Shown here piece after piece: positions 15,819-23,443 of a DNA stretch of 64,000 bases. The notes beneath the pieces were generated by a model that was given only the letters and a program-made list of their open reading frames with translations, was not told where the DNA came from and ran no database searches. The stretch comes from a virus: the IMG/VR virus record IMGVR_UViG_3300021957_000009, positions 37,047 to 101,046 of that record, one strand, 5' to 3'. Position numbers and translations under genes: made by a program. The first letter of the stretch is position 1; each line of letters starts with the position of its first letter.

Positions 15819-16127
15819 CTACAATCTTTCTATATCTACACCAAGAACTTTTAATACTACTTTACGTATTTTTTTATCATCTGTTCCCCAATGTTTACTG
15901 TATGAGTTAAACCTAATAGAATCTCTCCTAATATCTAAATCTTTACCATTAACATCATATCCGGCCTGTTTAAATGCCTTTTCAACGTCATATCCGTGTG
16001 CGCCATTTCTAAGCTTAAGTTCCATACCACCGGATCTCCAGTACCTAAAGTCATTTTTACTAAACTTATAAGCTTCGGTAATCTCTTCTTTAGACAGTTC
16101 TTCTTTTAATTGTTCAAACGTTTTCAT
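15819..16127 (-). CDS. candidate internal head protein with capsid-targeting-like start
   Basis: A 102-residue protein starting MKTFEQLKEEL..EEITE|AYKF. The MKTF-acidic start and the ITE|A site match the T4 internal-protein tag (MKTYQEFIAE|A) and the gp21 cleavage rule. The rest (FRYWRSGG...ELKLRNGAHGYDVEKAFKQAGYDV) is a basic alpha/beta domain of unknown function. It is the last gene of the tagged block. Packaging is inferred from the tag alone. Confidence 0.7.
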   Translation of the reverse strand: MKTFEQLKEELSKEEITEAYKFSKNDFRYWRSGGMELKLRNGAHGYDVEKAFKQAGYDVNGKDLDIRRDSIRFNSYSKHWGTDDKKIRKVVLKVLGVDIERL

Positions 16128-16129
16128 AG

Positions 16130-16540
16130 TTATTCCTTTATCTTATACTTTTTAATAAGTATTTCTTTAGCCTGATGCATCGCCATATTTGCAGCATCTG
16201 TATTCTTTATTGTATCAAAGATGATATCGCCGCCACCGTAATCAAAGAACCTTTCAACATCTCTTAGACTTTTAATTCTGTCTTTCTTAAAAGCTTTTTC
16301 AAGAGAAGGCATAACCTTTTTTACATCAGAGTTTACACTTTCTTTAACTTCTTTTTTAGCCTCAGCAGCTTTTCTTCTGTTTAAAATTCTTTCAACGAAT
16401 CGTCTTCCGGCTTTAGTTCTACCATCATAGACTGTTTTGCTTTTCTTTTTCTTATCGTGCACTGCATCAGATGGCATTGATACACCACCAGCTCCTACTG
16501 AATTAGCTGCGTCTTCCCATACATCTTTAAATGTTTTCAT
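16130..16540 (-). CDS. basic protein with MKTF start, candidate internal head protein
   Basis: A 136-residue Lys/Arg-rich protein starting MKTFKDVWEDAANS. The tag resembles its neighbours but the site (VWE|D) is not canonical for gp21. The middle is very basic (HDKKKKSK, ERILNRRKAAEAKKEVKES), which fits DNA contact inside the head. A C-terminal helical region follows. It overlaps the upstream gene by four bases. Confidence 0.65.
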   Translation of the reverse strand: MKTFKDVWEDAANSVGAGGVSMPSDAVHDKKKKSKTVYDGRTKAGRRFVERILNRRKAAEAKKEVKESVNSDVKKVMPSLEKAFKKDRIKSLRDVERFFDYGGGDIIFDTIKNTDAANMAMHQAKEILIKKYKIKE

Positions 16541-17133
16541 CTTTTTATATCCGCACTCGTTATGAGTATTTGTTGTTTAGTTAAAACATGTTCTACTTGA
16601 TACACGTTTAAACCAAAAATAGAACCGCTAGGTTCTGTAAAATCTAGTACGCTTACCATACTATTTATATGTGCAATCACTTCAGCCGTTTGTGGAGATG
16701 CAATATCTTGCACTAATTTATATTTCCCTGGAGCGAGTTTGTTATCTTTCTCAAACCATGCCGCGCTTTCAGACAAATCAATGTTTTCATCAAAGTCACC
16801 AAATATATCATTCAGCATTGTTTGTAGCTCAACGTCTTGTAATCCTGTTTCTTCTTTAACTAAAAATAAAGCAGAAGCGTATGTTGCTAGCTTAGTGCCT
16901 AATGTTCCAGGCACTTTATTCAACAATCTTTTAATGTTAAACACTAATCTATGGAAAATAGTAAAGGCCGATTTTTCCTGAGGTGTTTTACGGTCAACTT
17001 TTTTCTTAAGTATCTTTCCGTTTCCGTCAATGATACCAAGCCTATAAGCTTCCATATTTTCCCAAGGTGTTACTAATAGCTTTAGAAACCTAAAGGCATA
17101 GAATAAATCACCTGTTCTCGAGATTACTCCCAT
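16537..17133 (-). CDS. conserved marine T4-like phage protein
   Basis: A 198-residue protein opening MGVISRTGDLFYAFRFLKLLVTPWE and containing a FTIFHRLVFNIKRLLNKVPG segment. I recall this conserved pattern from cyanophage-type myoviruses, next to the same downstream partner as here. It lacks the MKTF tag of its neighbours and has no membrane segment. It is probably a structural or assembly protein because the operon is late, but no role has been assigned. Confidence 0.75.
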   Translation of the reverse strand: MGVISRTGDLFYAFRFLKLLVTPWENMEAYRLGIIDGNGKILKKKVDRKTPQEKSAFTIFHRLVFNIKRLLNKVPGTLGTKLATYASALFLVKEETGLQDVELQTMLNDIFGDFDENIDLSESAAWFEKDNKLAPGKYKLVQDIASPQTAEVIAHINSMVSVLDFTEPSGSIFGLNVYQVEHVLTKQQILITSADIKR

Positions 17134-17504
17134 TAAATTTTCCTCAGTCTCTCTATTACGTTTGTGTCTAAAGGTATTTCAACCTTATAATCTTCTGGCA
17201 AATAATTTAAGAAAACTAAAAATGTCTTTAGTTGAGAATAATGCTCGGGTTCTATTTTAAACCACATCATTCTGTTAGCAGCTTTAATACCAAATACATT
17301 ATACAAAACTATAATGTGGTTTAATATAAGCCTTTCTTGCAAATCGCCGTGTTGTTCATAACGTCTAAGTAATCTTTTAAGATACTTAAACCTTGTTAAA
17401 TCTTCTTTGAACTCTTCGACCTCAATACATTCCGGGTTATTGTAATGTTGAGATGCGAAGAGTTCAAAGTTCCTACTAGTCAAAGTGTCAAATATTTTCA
17501 TCAT
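17133..17504 (-). CDS. conserved marine T4-like phage protein
   Basis: A 123-residue protein with the pattern (M)MKIFDTL.S.NFELFA..HYNNP and RLILNHIIVLYNVFGI, which I recall as a widely conserved small protein of marine T4-like phages. Helical, without cysteine or membrane segments. No strong ribosome site is seen before the double ATG, and its end overlaps the next gene start by one base (translational coupling). Function unknown. Confidence 0.75.
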   Translation of the reverse strand: MMKIFDTLTSRNFELFASQHYNNPECIEVEEFKEDLTRFKYLKRLLRRYEQHGDLQERLILNHIIVLYNVFGIKAANRMMWFKIEPEHYSQLKTFLVFLNYLPEDYKVEIPLDTNVIERLRKI

Positions 17505-17525
17505 ATATTATCTATAAAAGATATT

Positions 17526-18698
17526 TTAGCTATATTCTTTCTGCAACTCTTTGAATGTTTTACCTTCAAATCCCATAAAGTCTTGGAAATATTTAACTAG
17601 AGCTTTTTCATCACCGGTAAATATACCAGCATCTGAACCCATCATTCCGTCACCTTTACCTTTTTTAAATGAAACTTTAATCTTCATCTTTTTAGCAGCT
17701 TTGTCACCACCAACGTTTTTCATTTCATCTGAGTCAAAAGATGTTCTGATTTGAGCTTCTGCAATAGTTTCTTCTTTAACTGATTCATCTTTATCACTTT
17801 CGTTATCAGCTTCATAGTTCTTATCAACGTAATCAAAGAATTCTTTCTTTTTATCGCCTTTAAGCTGAGCTGGAGAATCTACTCCAAATTTCTTAAGAGC
17901 AGACTTAAAGAATTTCTGATATCTTTCTTTATCTTCTTGCATCTTAGACTTAGCTTCGTTCATAGCGTGAGCTTCAGTTACTACTTCTTCAGTAACTTCT
18001 TCATTTGCCATTTGTAAAGCAGCTTTTACTTCTGGGTCGTCAGATAAACCTTTTTTCATCTTTTCGATTTTGTTAACAGCACCAGTCATATTACCACCCA
18101 TCTTTAATGCAGTGTCGGTAGCTTTTTTCAATAAAGCTTTTGAAAACTTAGACTTAGCTTCCATTAATTCTGGAAAAAAGTCTTCAATATCTTCTGGATC
18201 CATATCGTAATCTTTTGATTGCAGATACGCCAAAATGTCTTTCTTTTGACCAGAAATATCGTATCCATCTCTTGTTTGCTTAAACTTAATTTTGAATTTT
18301 TTTGATGCCGCAGGAATTCCATCACCTGTATGATCAACATCAATTTTAGCTTTACCTTTACCAGCTTTTAGTTTAGCTTCGTCAAGAGTAATGGTTACTT
18401 CTTCTTTAACCACAGAACCATCTTCTTTAGCGCCTGATTTTTTAACAGTATGCTTAGCTTTAAATTCTTTTTCGCCTTTTGCTTTTGGCTCAGCAACTTC
18501 GTCAACTTCAGGCTTTTCGTGTGTATAACCTTTATCAGCAAGTGCTTTATGTTCGGCTTCGTCTTTAGCTACTTCTTTTTTACCTGTTTCAGGATGGAAC
18601 ATATCGTGTGGATATTTTCCCTCTTCTTTTACTTTACCTTCAAGTACATCGCTAACGGTTTCAGCAATGCTTAAAGTTGTGTTATCTTTAAGTTTCAT
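17526..18698 (-). CDS. large lysine-rich head-associated protein with many gp21-like sites
   Basis: A 390-residue protein dominated by Lys, Glu and Ala. It starts MKLKDNTTLSIAE|TVSDVLE|GKVKEE, and further (L/V/I)xE|A sites are TLDE|A, LME|A, VTE|A, NE|A and IAE|A, spread along the chain. It has a SALKKFGVDSPAQLKGD..EFFDYVDKNY module that I recall from head proteins of marine T4-like phages. It may be a precursor chopped by the prohead protease into several peptides. No enzymatic motif. Scaffold or packaged-peptide function is inferred. Confidence 0.7.
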   Translation of the reverse strand: MKLKDNTTLSIAETVSDVLEGKVKEEGKYPHDMFHPETGKKEVAKDEAEHKALADKGYTHEKPEVDEVAEPKAKGEKEFKAKHTVKKSGAKEDGSVVKEEVTITLDEAKLKAGKGKAKIDVDHTGDGIPAASKKFKIKFKQTRDGYDISGQKKDILAYLQSKDYDMDPEDIEDFFPELMEAKSKFSKALLKKATDTALKMGGNMTGAVNKIEKMKKGLSDDPEVKAALQMANEEVTEEVVTEAHAMNEAKSKMQEDKERYQKFFKSALKKFGVDSPAQLKGDKKKEFFDYVDKNYEADNESDKDESVKEETIAEAQIRTSFDSDEMKNVGGDKAAKKMKIKVSFKKGKGDGMMGSDAGIFTGDEKALVKYFQDFMGFEGKTFKELQKEYS

Positions 18699-18708
18699 AT
18701 TTTTTCTC

Positions 18709-19008
18709 CTAAGTTATGAAAAACATTCCTGTAATTGCTGTGGCTGCGCCTGCGATTACTATCCAGAATAATTTATTTATTACGTTTACAGTTTGTGCAT
18801 TCTCACGCACAAGTATTTCTAATCTATCAACTCTATTTATAAGAGTTAGTATCTGTTCTCCTTGTTGTTTACCGAATTCGGCCATTGTTGCAATTCTCTC
18901 TTCAGCTCTTGCTAATGAGATTATTACATCTGACATCCTATCGATTTTTTCTTCGATTCGATCAAGTCTTGCGGCTTGTTCTAATCTTTGCTCAGCTGCA
19001 CTAGCCAT
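18709..19008 (-). CDS. coiled-coil protein with C-terminal membrane helix, XhlA/holin-like
   Basis: A 99-residue protein: an N-terminal coiled coil (heptads over about residues 5-75) followed by one membrane helix at the C-terminus (LFWIVIAGAATAITGMFFIT). This is the layout of haemolysin XhlA-type lysis accessory proteins, so a holin or holin-partner role is possible. The ATG at 19008 is preferred (AGGATAT upstream) over 19041. It overlaps the upstream gene by eight bases. The lysis role is inference from architecture. Confidence 0.6.
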   Translation of the reverse strand: MASAAEQRLEQAARLDRIEEKIDRMSDVIISLARAEERIATMAEFGKQQGEQILTLINRVDRLEILVRENAQTVNVINKLFWIVIAGAATAITGMFFIT

Positions 19009-19273
19009 AGTTACATATCCTACATTTAAGCGGGGTTGCACCCTTGATTAATCTATGATATTCTTCTTTCTTAATTCTGAACACCATACCTTTTTTGAGA
19101 AGCCACGGCAAACAATCCTGTAATTGAAACTGCCAGCCTTCGCCTTCTAAAATTTCTATTTCTCGGTCATCTTCATCACGATGCCATACGTATTCACGAT
19201 CTTCTTTCGAAAGATCGAATTCTCTTATCGCACCGTCTTCCCAGTACGGTTTACCAAAAGTAAGATCCACCAC
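19001..19273 (-). CDS. cupin-like conserved phage protein, GTG start
   Basis: About 90 residues starting VVDLTFGKPYWEDGAIREFDLSKED, with a VWHRDEDDREIEILEGEGWQFQL...LPWLLKKGMVFRI segment and a final H.LIKG. The beta-rich pattern of His, Glu and Gly turns resembles a small cupin barrel. The longer frame to 19432 lies inside the preceding gene, so I place the start at a GTG at 19273 or 19270, next to AAAGG. The exact start is uncertain. Function unknown. Confidence 0.6.
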   Translation of the reverse strand: MVDLTFGKPYWEDGAIREFDLSKEDREYVWHRDEDDREIEILEGEGWQFQLQDCLPWLLKKGMVFRIKKEEYHRLIKGATPLKCRICNYG

Positions 19274-19622
19274 CTTTAAGCCCCAAGTCTTTGGCGTATT
19301 TAGGCAATCTACATGCCCAATACCCCGGTTTAGTTTTATCAGTCTTAGTATCACAATTATGACGTGATGCAAAATTCCTTGCTGCATCTCTATCATTAAT
19401 TTTAGATGTAAGGCCACCCTTTTCGTCACCAAATTCGATCTTTTTCACATTACCCGTTTTAGGATTTTTTACATAAACCACATACTTCTTTTTACCGCTA
19501 GATCGTTTCGGTTTATTTAACTCTTGATCTTCATCAATTTCAATCATAGGTTGTTCTAAAGGTACATGTTGACCTTCGTATAAACCAAATCTTTCTTCAA
19601 TGTGTTCTAAAAAACTATGCAT
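19251..19622 (-). CDS. candidate internal head protein with basic DUF5872-like domain
   Basis: A 123-residue protein starting MHSFLEHIEERFGLYE|GQH, a tag plus LYE|G site like its neighbours. The body (KKYVVYVKNPKTGNVKKIEFGDEKGG..SKIND..ARNFASRHNC.TKTDKTKPGYWACRLP) is a small basic domain with two cysteines that I recall from many marine phage head proteins, sometimes listed as DUF5872. Proposed role: packaged basic protein. Coupled by one base to the upstream gene. Confidence 0.72.
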   Translation of the reverse strand: MHSFLEHIEERFGLYEGQHVPLEQPMIEIDEDQELNKPKRSSGKKKYVVYVKNPKTGNVKKIEFGDEKGGLTSKINDRDAARNFASRHNCDTKTDKTKPGYWACRLPKYAKDLGLKGGGSYFW

Positions 19623-20074
19623 TATTTACCCTTAATAGTCCTTACAACTTTACTTAATATCATTTTAACAGCAGTGTAGTATGCAAATCCATGACCCCAT
19701 ACTATATGAAATGTGTGGTTCTTTTCAATTGCTGATTTACCGCCAAACTTCTTAGTCCAGTTATCTACGTATTCGCCTTTATATCTCAATACCGCGTGTG
19801 ATACTTTCCACTTACTAGGACCTACTAAGCATATACCGGCTTGATGCGTCAATAACATCCACCACATTTTAAGATGGCTTTCACCGCATAATCTATAGAG
19901 AATAGAAAGAGAATAGTCTTCACAATCGCCTACAAGCTTTCCTTCAGCGTCTTCTGAGTAAATAATTTTCCATGCATCAGCCATACCGTATTGTTCTTTA
20001 TCGTATCGATATTTCCACTTACTGTTAAATGATGATACAATTTTATCCCTCGCTTTTACTTCTTCTCTATTCAT
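19622..20074 (-). CDS. transglutaminase-like cysteine peptidase (BTLCP type)
   Basis: A 150-residue protein with a papain/transglutaminase-fold triad: Cys51 in GDCEDYSL, His93 in SHAVLRY and Asp104 in YVDNW. This pattern fits bacterial transglutaminase-like cysteine peptidases. There is no signal peptide and no MKTF tag, so it probably acts in the cytoplasm or on the particle. Possible roles are processing of head or host proteins or amide hydrolysis; none is proven. It overlaps genes on both sides by one to four bases. Confidence 0.65.
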   Translation of the reverse strand: MNREEVKARDKIVSSFNSKWKYRYDKEQYGMADAWKIIYSEDAEGKLVGDCEDYSLSILYRLCGESHLKMWWMLLTHQAGICLVGPSKWKVSHAVLRYKGEYVDNWTKKFGGKSAIEKNHTFHIVWGHGFAYYTAVKMILSKVVRTIKGK

Positions 20075-20562
20075 TTAACACCTCTTAATTTTTTTATACC
20101 TTTCTCTACCTCTTTATATGCTGAATCTAATTCTTTTTTTGCTTGAGCGATCTTGGCTTTGTTTAATGCTTTTTCATCAGCAGAAATTTCACCCAGTCTT
20201 TTACGTTCAGCTTCAATTCTTGATCTTGCGTCAAACAAATCTTCTTTAGACATTCTCAATTGAGTTAATCTATCTGCCTTTTTTATAGCTTTAGCTCTTT
20301 TACGATCTGCTACCGCTTGCTTAGAAAAATATTGTTGTAGTCCTTTACCACCTTTAACCGCACCTTTAGCACCAAGCTTAGCTACTATAGATCCATATTT
20401 AAATAGACCTTTTGTTGCTTTAATGCCTTGATCAACTACAAAATTAAGTGCTGAATCTGCGGCACCTTCATTCATATCTAATTGCATATTAGCTTCATGC
20501 AATGGCATGTCACATATTTCTTCTAGTGTCTTGGCTTCTACGTGTTCAGCAAATGTTCTCAT
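20071..20562 (-). CDS. candidate internal head protein, basic coiled coil
   Basis: A 163-residue protein starting MRTFAEHVEAKTLEEICDMPLHE|ANMQLDMNE|GAAD, with two gp21-like sites within the first 40 residues. The remainder is very basic and helical, with a Gly/Lys-rich stretch and then a Lys/Arg/Glu coiled coil to the end. The ATG at 20562 has AAAGGAC upstream; the frame opens six codons earlier. Likely DNA-associated packaged protein by tag and charge. Confidence 0.7.
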   Translation of the reverse strand: MRTFAEHVEAKTLEEICDMPLHEANMQLDMNEGAADSALNFVVDQGIKATKGLFKYGSIVAKLGAKGAVKGGKGLQQYFSKQAVADRKRAKAIKKADRLTQLRMSKEDLFDARSRIEAERKRLGEISADEKALNKAKIAQAKKELDSAYKEVEKGIKKLRGVK

Positions 20563-21233
20563 TTTTGTCCTTTTATCCATTTTACAGCAATGGAATTTTC
20601 TGGGGCTTTAGCAGCCCAGGTTTTTATATCTTTATACGCTTCTAATGTTGAGGCTTCTATATCAGAACCTTTAGAATTATCAATAACAATCATGCGGTTA
20701 CGAAAAAGGCCTTGAAACTTACCTATATTCTTTTGTACATCTTTCCACATTTTTGTTACTAAACTATCTTCTAGAGAACGTGGTCTCATTCTGTTTCTTT
20801 CCAATGCTGTATCCAAATCAGTGTTAACAAATAACATATGTACAGCATAACCAAGTGTTCTTAACAGATCAACTTGCTTTTTAATTTTAGCATAATCTTT
20901 ACCAGTACCATCAACAACAATGCCCATTCTACCTTCTAAAGCTCTAGTCATAATTTTACCAGTTAGAACTTTCGCTTTCGCTCTTACTGCTTGGCCCTGT
21001 GCAGATGCAATGTCATCAGCATCAGTAGTTAATCCAGCCCTTTTTAATCCTTTTTCAAAAGCATCATCAGAGTTAATTAATCTAAATCCTAATGCTTGTA
21101 AGGCAGTTTTACCTACAACAAATGATTTACCAGAACCTGGTCCACCTGCTAGGAATACTGCTTTAAAAATAGAAGGATCATTTACACCTTCCATAAGTTC
21201 TAAATGTTCTTTAAAATTATCCACCGAATTCAT
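20559..21233 (-). CDS. P-loop kinase / zeta-toxin-like protein with capsid-targeting-like start
   Basis: A 224-residue P-loop NTPase. Walker A is GGPGSGKS (residues 30-37), LINSDDAFE follows, then VVDGTGKDY and a RNRMRPRS arginine segment. These are features of zeta-toxin and nucleotide/polynucleotide-kinase-like enzymes (AAA_33). It begins MNSVDNFKEHLELME|GVND, so the enzyme domain starts right after a gp21-type site, as if it were packaged and trimmed. Substrate unknown: possibilities are UDP-sugars (zeta), nucleosides, RNA ends or 5-hydroxymethyl bases in DNA. Confidence 0.75.
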   Translation of the reverse strand: MNSVDNFKEHLELMEGVNDPSIFKAVFLAGGPGSGKSFVVGKTALQALGFRLINSDDAFEKGLKRAGLTTDADDIASAQGQAVRAKAKVLTGKIMTRALEGRMGIVVDGTGKDYAKIKKQVDLLRTLGYAVHMLFVNTDLDTALERNRMRPRSLEDSLVTKMWKDVQKNIGKFQGLFRNRMIVIDNSKGSDIEASTLEAYKDIKTWAAKAPENSIAVKWIKGQK

Positions 21234-21906
21234 GTCCTGCGACTCTCTTCATTTGCTTTTTAAATTCAGCAAAATCTGGTTTACTTTTGTAAAGTTTAAT
21301 AGATATCTCATCTCTATCTTTACCCTTAATTCTCCACTTATAACCTTTATCTAAATGTTCTGGCTTTGTGGTCTTTACTACTCTACGCTTAAATCCATCT
21401 TCCCAAGGCTCACTCTTACCTGTACCTTCTTCTAACTCTTCTTTCTTAGTTGTTAGTTTTTTACCTATAGACTTAATATCTAGAGATTTTAATTTTAATT
21501 TTTTACCACTACTCATTTTTAGTGCTTTAGCATAAATTTCTTTTGCTTTAGACTTATTCTTAACTGCTAAAACGCTTATCAATATAGTGCCTAGTGTTAC
21601 AGTTCCTACAGCAACCGCTTTACTAAATATTAAAGTTGCAGTCTTGGCCGATATCTCAACGCCTATCCATTTACCAACATCCATAATTAAACCAATACCG
21701 TATCTTTGTAGTTCAATTATTGCGTTTAAATCATATTTTTTTGCAATATTATAAATTACGGTTCCTTTTATAAAACCCTTCATACTCAAAGGAGGTCCAG
21801 CTAGCTTTGCTATTTCCTTACCAATCTTTAAAGCGACAGGTAAAATAAAGTTATAGGCCTCATCCAGATCCTGTTCATATAAAGAATGTTCCGCAAAAGT
21901 TTTCAT
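21217..21906 (-). CDS. candidate internal head protein with hydrophobic segments
   Basis: A 229-residue protein starting MKTFAEHSLYEQDLDE|AYNF, a strong tag and site. After it comes a hydrophobic, partly amphipathic region, with a clear membrane helix around residues 92-115 (TATLIFSKAVAVGTVTLGTILISV) and a Lys-rich part. A second site, LEE|GTGKS, precedes a C-terminal domain (WEDGFKRRVVK..KPEHLDKGYKWRI). A packaged membrane-active protein could assist DNA entry; this is inference. Confidence 0.7.
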   Translation of the reverse strand: MKTFAEHSLYEQDLDEAYNFILPVALKIGKEIAKLAGPPLSMKGFIKGTVIYNIAKKYDLNAIIELQRYGIGLIMDVGKWIGVEISAKTATLIFSKAVAVGTVTLGTILISVLAVKNKSKAKEIYAKALKMSSGKKLKLKSLDIKSIGKKLTTKKEELEEGTGKSEPWEDGFKRRVVKTTKPEHLDKGYKWRIKGKDRDEISIKLYKSKPDFAEFKKQMKRVAGHEFGG

Positions 21907-22250
21907 TTCTTTAAGTCGTACCTAAATGATTTGCCTTTAGCTTGGCCGTCTTTAGTAACTTTAAACCTACCAATACGAGCTAGGTTATTTACGGTTTCAA
22001 GATTTCCCTTCTTCATTTGCTTTTCTAATTCAGGCTTTACTTTCTTCCATATAGTTTCTAATATATCTTTATCAGACATAACAAGCGGGGCTTCACTTAA
22101 GTTATCTTCATTCTGAAGCCTATAAGCTTTTTGCTTAACTCTAAAGGCCATCTTTTTCTTTAACTGATCTTGTGACAGTTTTTTCTTTTTGGCATTAGAA
22201 ACGGTCTGCTTAGCAGATTTTTTTGCTTCTTGAATGTCTGAAAATTTCAT
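21903..22250 (-). CDS. candidate internal head protein, basic
   Basis: A 115-residue, Lys-rich protein starting MKFSDIQE|AKKSAKQ, with a second site NLSE|APLV near residue 54. The C-terminal half (DKDILETIWKKVKPELEKQMKKGNLETVNNLARIGRFKV) resembles a small folded domain. Overlaps the next gene by four bases. Role in the head is inferred from tag and charge. Confidence 0.7.
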   Translation of the reverse strand: MKFSDIQEAKKSAKQTVSNAKKKKLSQDQLKKKMAFRVKQKAYRLQNEDNLSEAPLVMSDKDILETIWKKVKPELEKQMKKGNLETVNNLARIGRFKVTKDGQAKGKSFRYDLKK

Positions 22251-22251
22251 A

Positions 22252-22776
22252 TTAATCCCTTGGTGTAGGCTTAGCTAATATAGATCTAGCTTTTGATTTA
22301 TCGTTTTTAAGTAAAGTTGCTGCATCTTGTAAATATCCTTCGGTCTCTCCGTACTTAAGTTTTCTCCAAGATTTACCATCTTCATGTGCAAGGTATTTGG
22401 CTATTCTTAATCCGTCAAAGGCACCACCGTCATTAGCAGTATATCTTCCTTCCCTGAGTTTACCACTAGCAAGGTCATCAAGGTTTTTATCTAACCAATT
22501 AATAAATTCGTCTTCTTCTTTTCCACGAATCTCACCAGCATCTACTGCCCAACGCTCTAGTTCACGCGTTGCTTTATTAGATAATTCTAATTGACCTGTT
22601 TTTACTGCCTTTTGAAGTTCTTTTTTATACTTACGAGCTATGTCTTGAATTTTCTTAGCTTCTTCAACTGTTTCTTCAGGTACACAGTTTGGAACGTCTT
22701 TTCCGCCCTTCTTTTTCGTACCTACTTGCTTATACCCTTTCCAACAAGCCTCTCTAACATCTTTAAATGTTTTCAT
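22252..22776 (-). CDS. candidate internal head protein with CWKGYKQVG module
   Basis: A 174-residue protein starting MKTFKDVRE|ACWKGYKQVG, then KKKGGKDVPNCVPEE. The CW.GYKQVG.KKKGG..VPNCVPE module recurs, in my memory, in head-related proteins of marine T4-like phages and may bind metal or nucleic acid through its two cysteines. A helical region and a mixed C-terminal domain follow. The tag site sits immediately before the module, so cleavage would free it. Confidence 0.72.
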   Translation of the reverse strand: MKTFKDVREACWKGYKQVGTKKKGGKDVPNCVPEETVEEAKKIQDIARKYKKELQKAVKTGQLELSNKATRELERWAVDAGEIRGKEEDEFINWLDKNLDDLASGKLREGRYTANDGGAFDGLRIAKYLAHEDGKSWRKLKYGETEGYLQDAATLLKNDKSKARSILAKPTPRD

Positions 22777-23027
22777 TTTACTCTTTTTCCCTTTTTCAAG
22801 ACAGCCATTGCATCTCTCTTATCCATTGCCATACTATTTTTATCTACTAGCCACGCTAAAAGATCTTTGACATTTCCTGACACTTTAATAGTAGCATTTT
22901 TTCTGTCCCATCGATCTAGGTAAACACCGACATCTTGGAAATCGCCTTGATATTCCCTAGGATCATCCATGTCCCAATTAACTTCTATCTGCTTATTTGC
23001 TTCTCTTATTTCTTGAAATGTTTTCAC
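22773..23027 (-). CDS. small candidate internal head protein, GTG start
   Basis: An 84-residue protein starting (GTG) MKTFQEIRE|ANKQIEVNW. After the tag comes a compact domain (DFQDVGVYLDRWDRKNATIKVSGNVKDLLAWLVDKN) with a basic tail. GTG is the only sensible start, and its position directly after the upstream stop supports it. No known function. Confidence 0.7.
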   Translation of the reverse strand: MKTFQEIREANKQIEVNWDMDDPREYQGDFQDVGVYLDRWDRKNATIKVSGNVKDLLAWLVDKNSMAMDKRDAMAVLKKGKRVK

Positions 23028-23028
23028 T

Positions 23029-23442
23029 TTACTTTTTTTCCTTAGACATCATTGCTGCTATCTTCATCAAAGTTTCTTTATCCTTATCTGAAATTTTATC
23101 TAATTGTTTTTTCTTGGCAATAGCTTCTAACGACTTTGCCCATGAAGCTGAAGATTCTTCAACAGACTCTTTCTTAACCGCCTTTGAACTATTTTTGTTA
23201 ATGAAATCAGCTGATTTATTTTGAGCACCACGATCGCCACCTCTAGCATATCCATCTAAATATGCTTGAGCATGAGCTTCGGCGTGCTTAGGTGATTTCC
23301 AGCCAACTGATCCAAGGTACATCACTTTACCAGTTTTTTTGTTTTTAACTTCAGCTCGATAACCGCCGAATTTAGACTTTTCTGACCCTACAACATATTC
23401 TGCTGGATCAAATCTCTCTCTTAATTCTGTAAATTTTTTCAT
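23029..23442 (-). CDS. protein with MKKF-type start, candidate internal head protein
   Basis: A 137-residue protein starting MKKFTELRERFDPAEYVVGSEKSKFGGYRAEVKNKKTG. The start resembles the block tag but without a perfect gp21 site (LRE|R). A small beta domain with H-rich AEAHAQAYLDGYA follows, then a Lys-rich helical tail. It sits in the middle of the tagged block. Function unknown. Confidence 0.68.
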   Translation of the reverse strand: MKKFTELRERFDPAEYVVGSEKSKFGGYRAEVKNKKTGKVMYLGSVGWKSPKHAEAHAQAYLDGYARGGDRGAQNKSADFINKNSSKAVKKESVEESSASWAKSLEAIAKKKQLDKISDKDKETLMKIAAMMSKEKK

Positions 23443-23443
23443 T

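Noticed and set aside
16537-18841. TATTTATA (late promoter octamer on the minus strand) near 16663 and 18834
   Set aside because: Both lie deep inside coding sequence with no gene start at suitable distance; in AT-rich DNA such octamers occur by chance.
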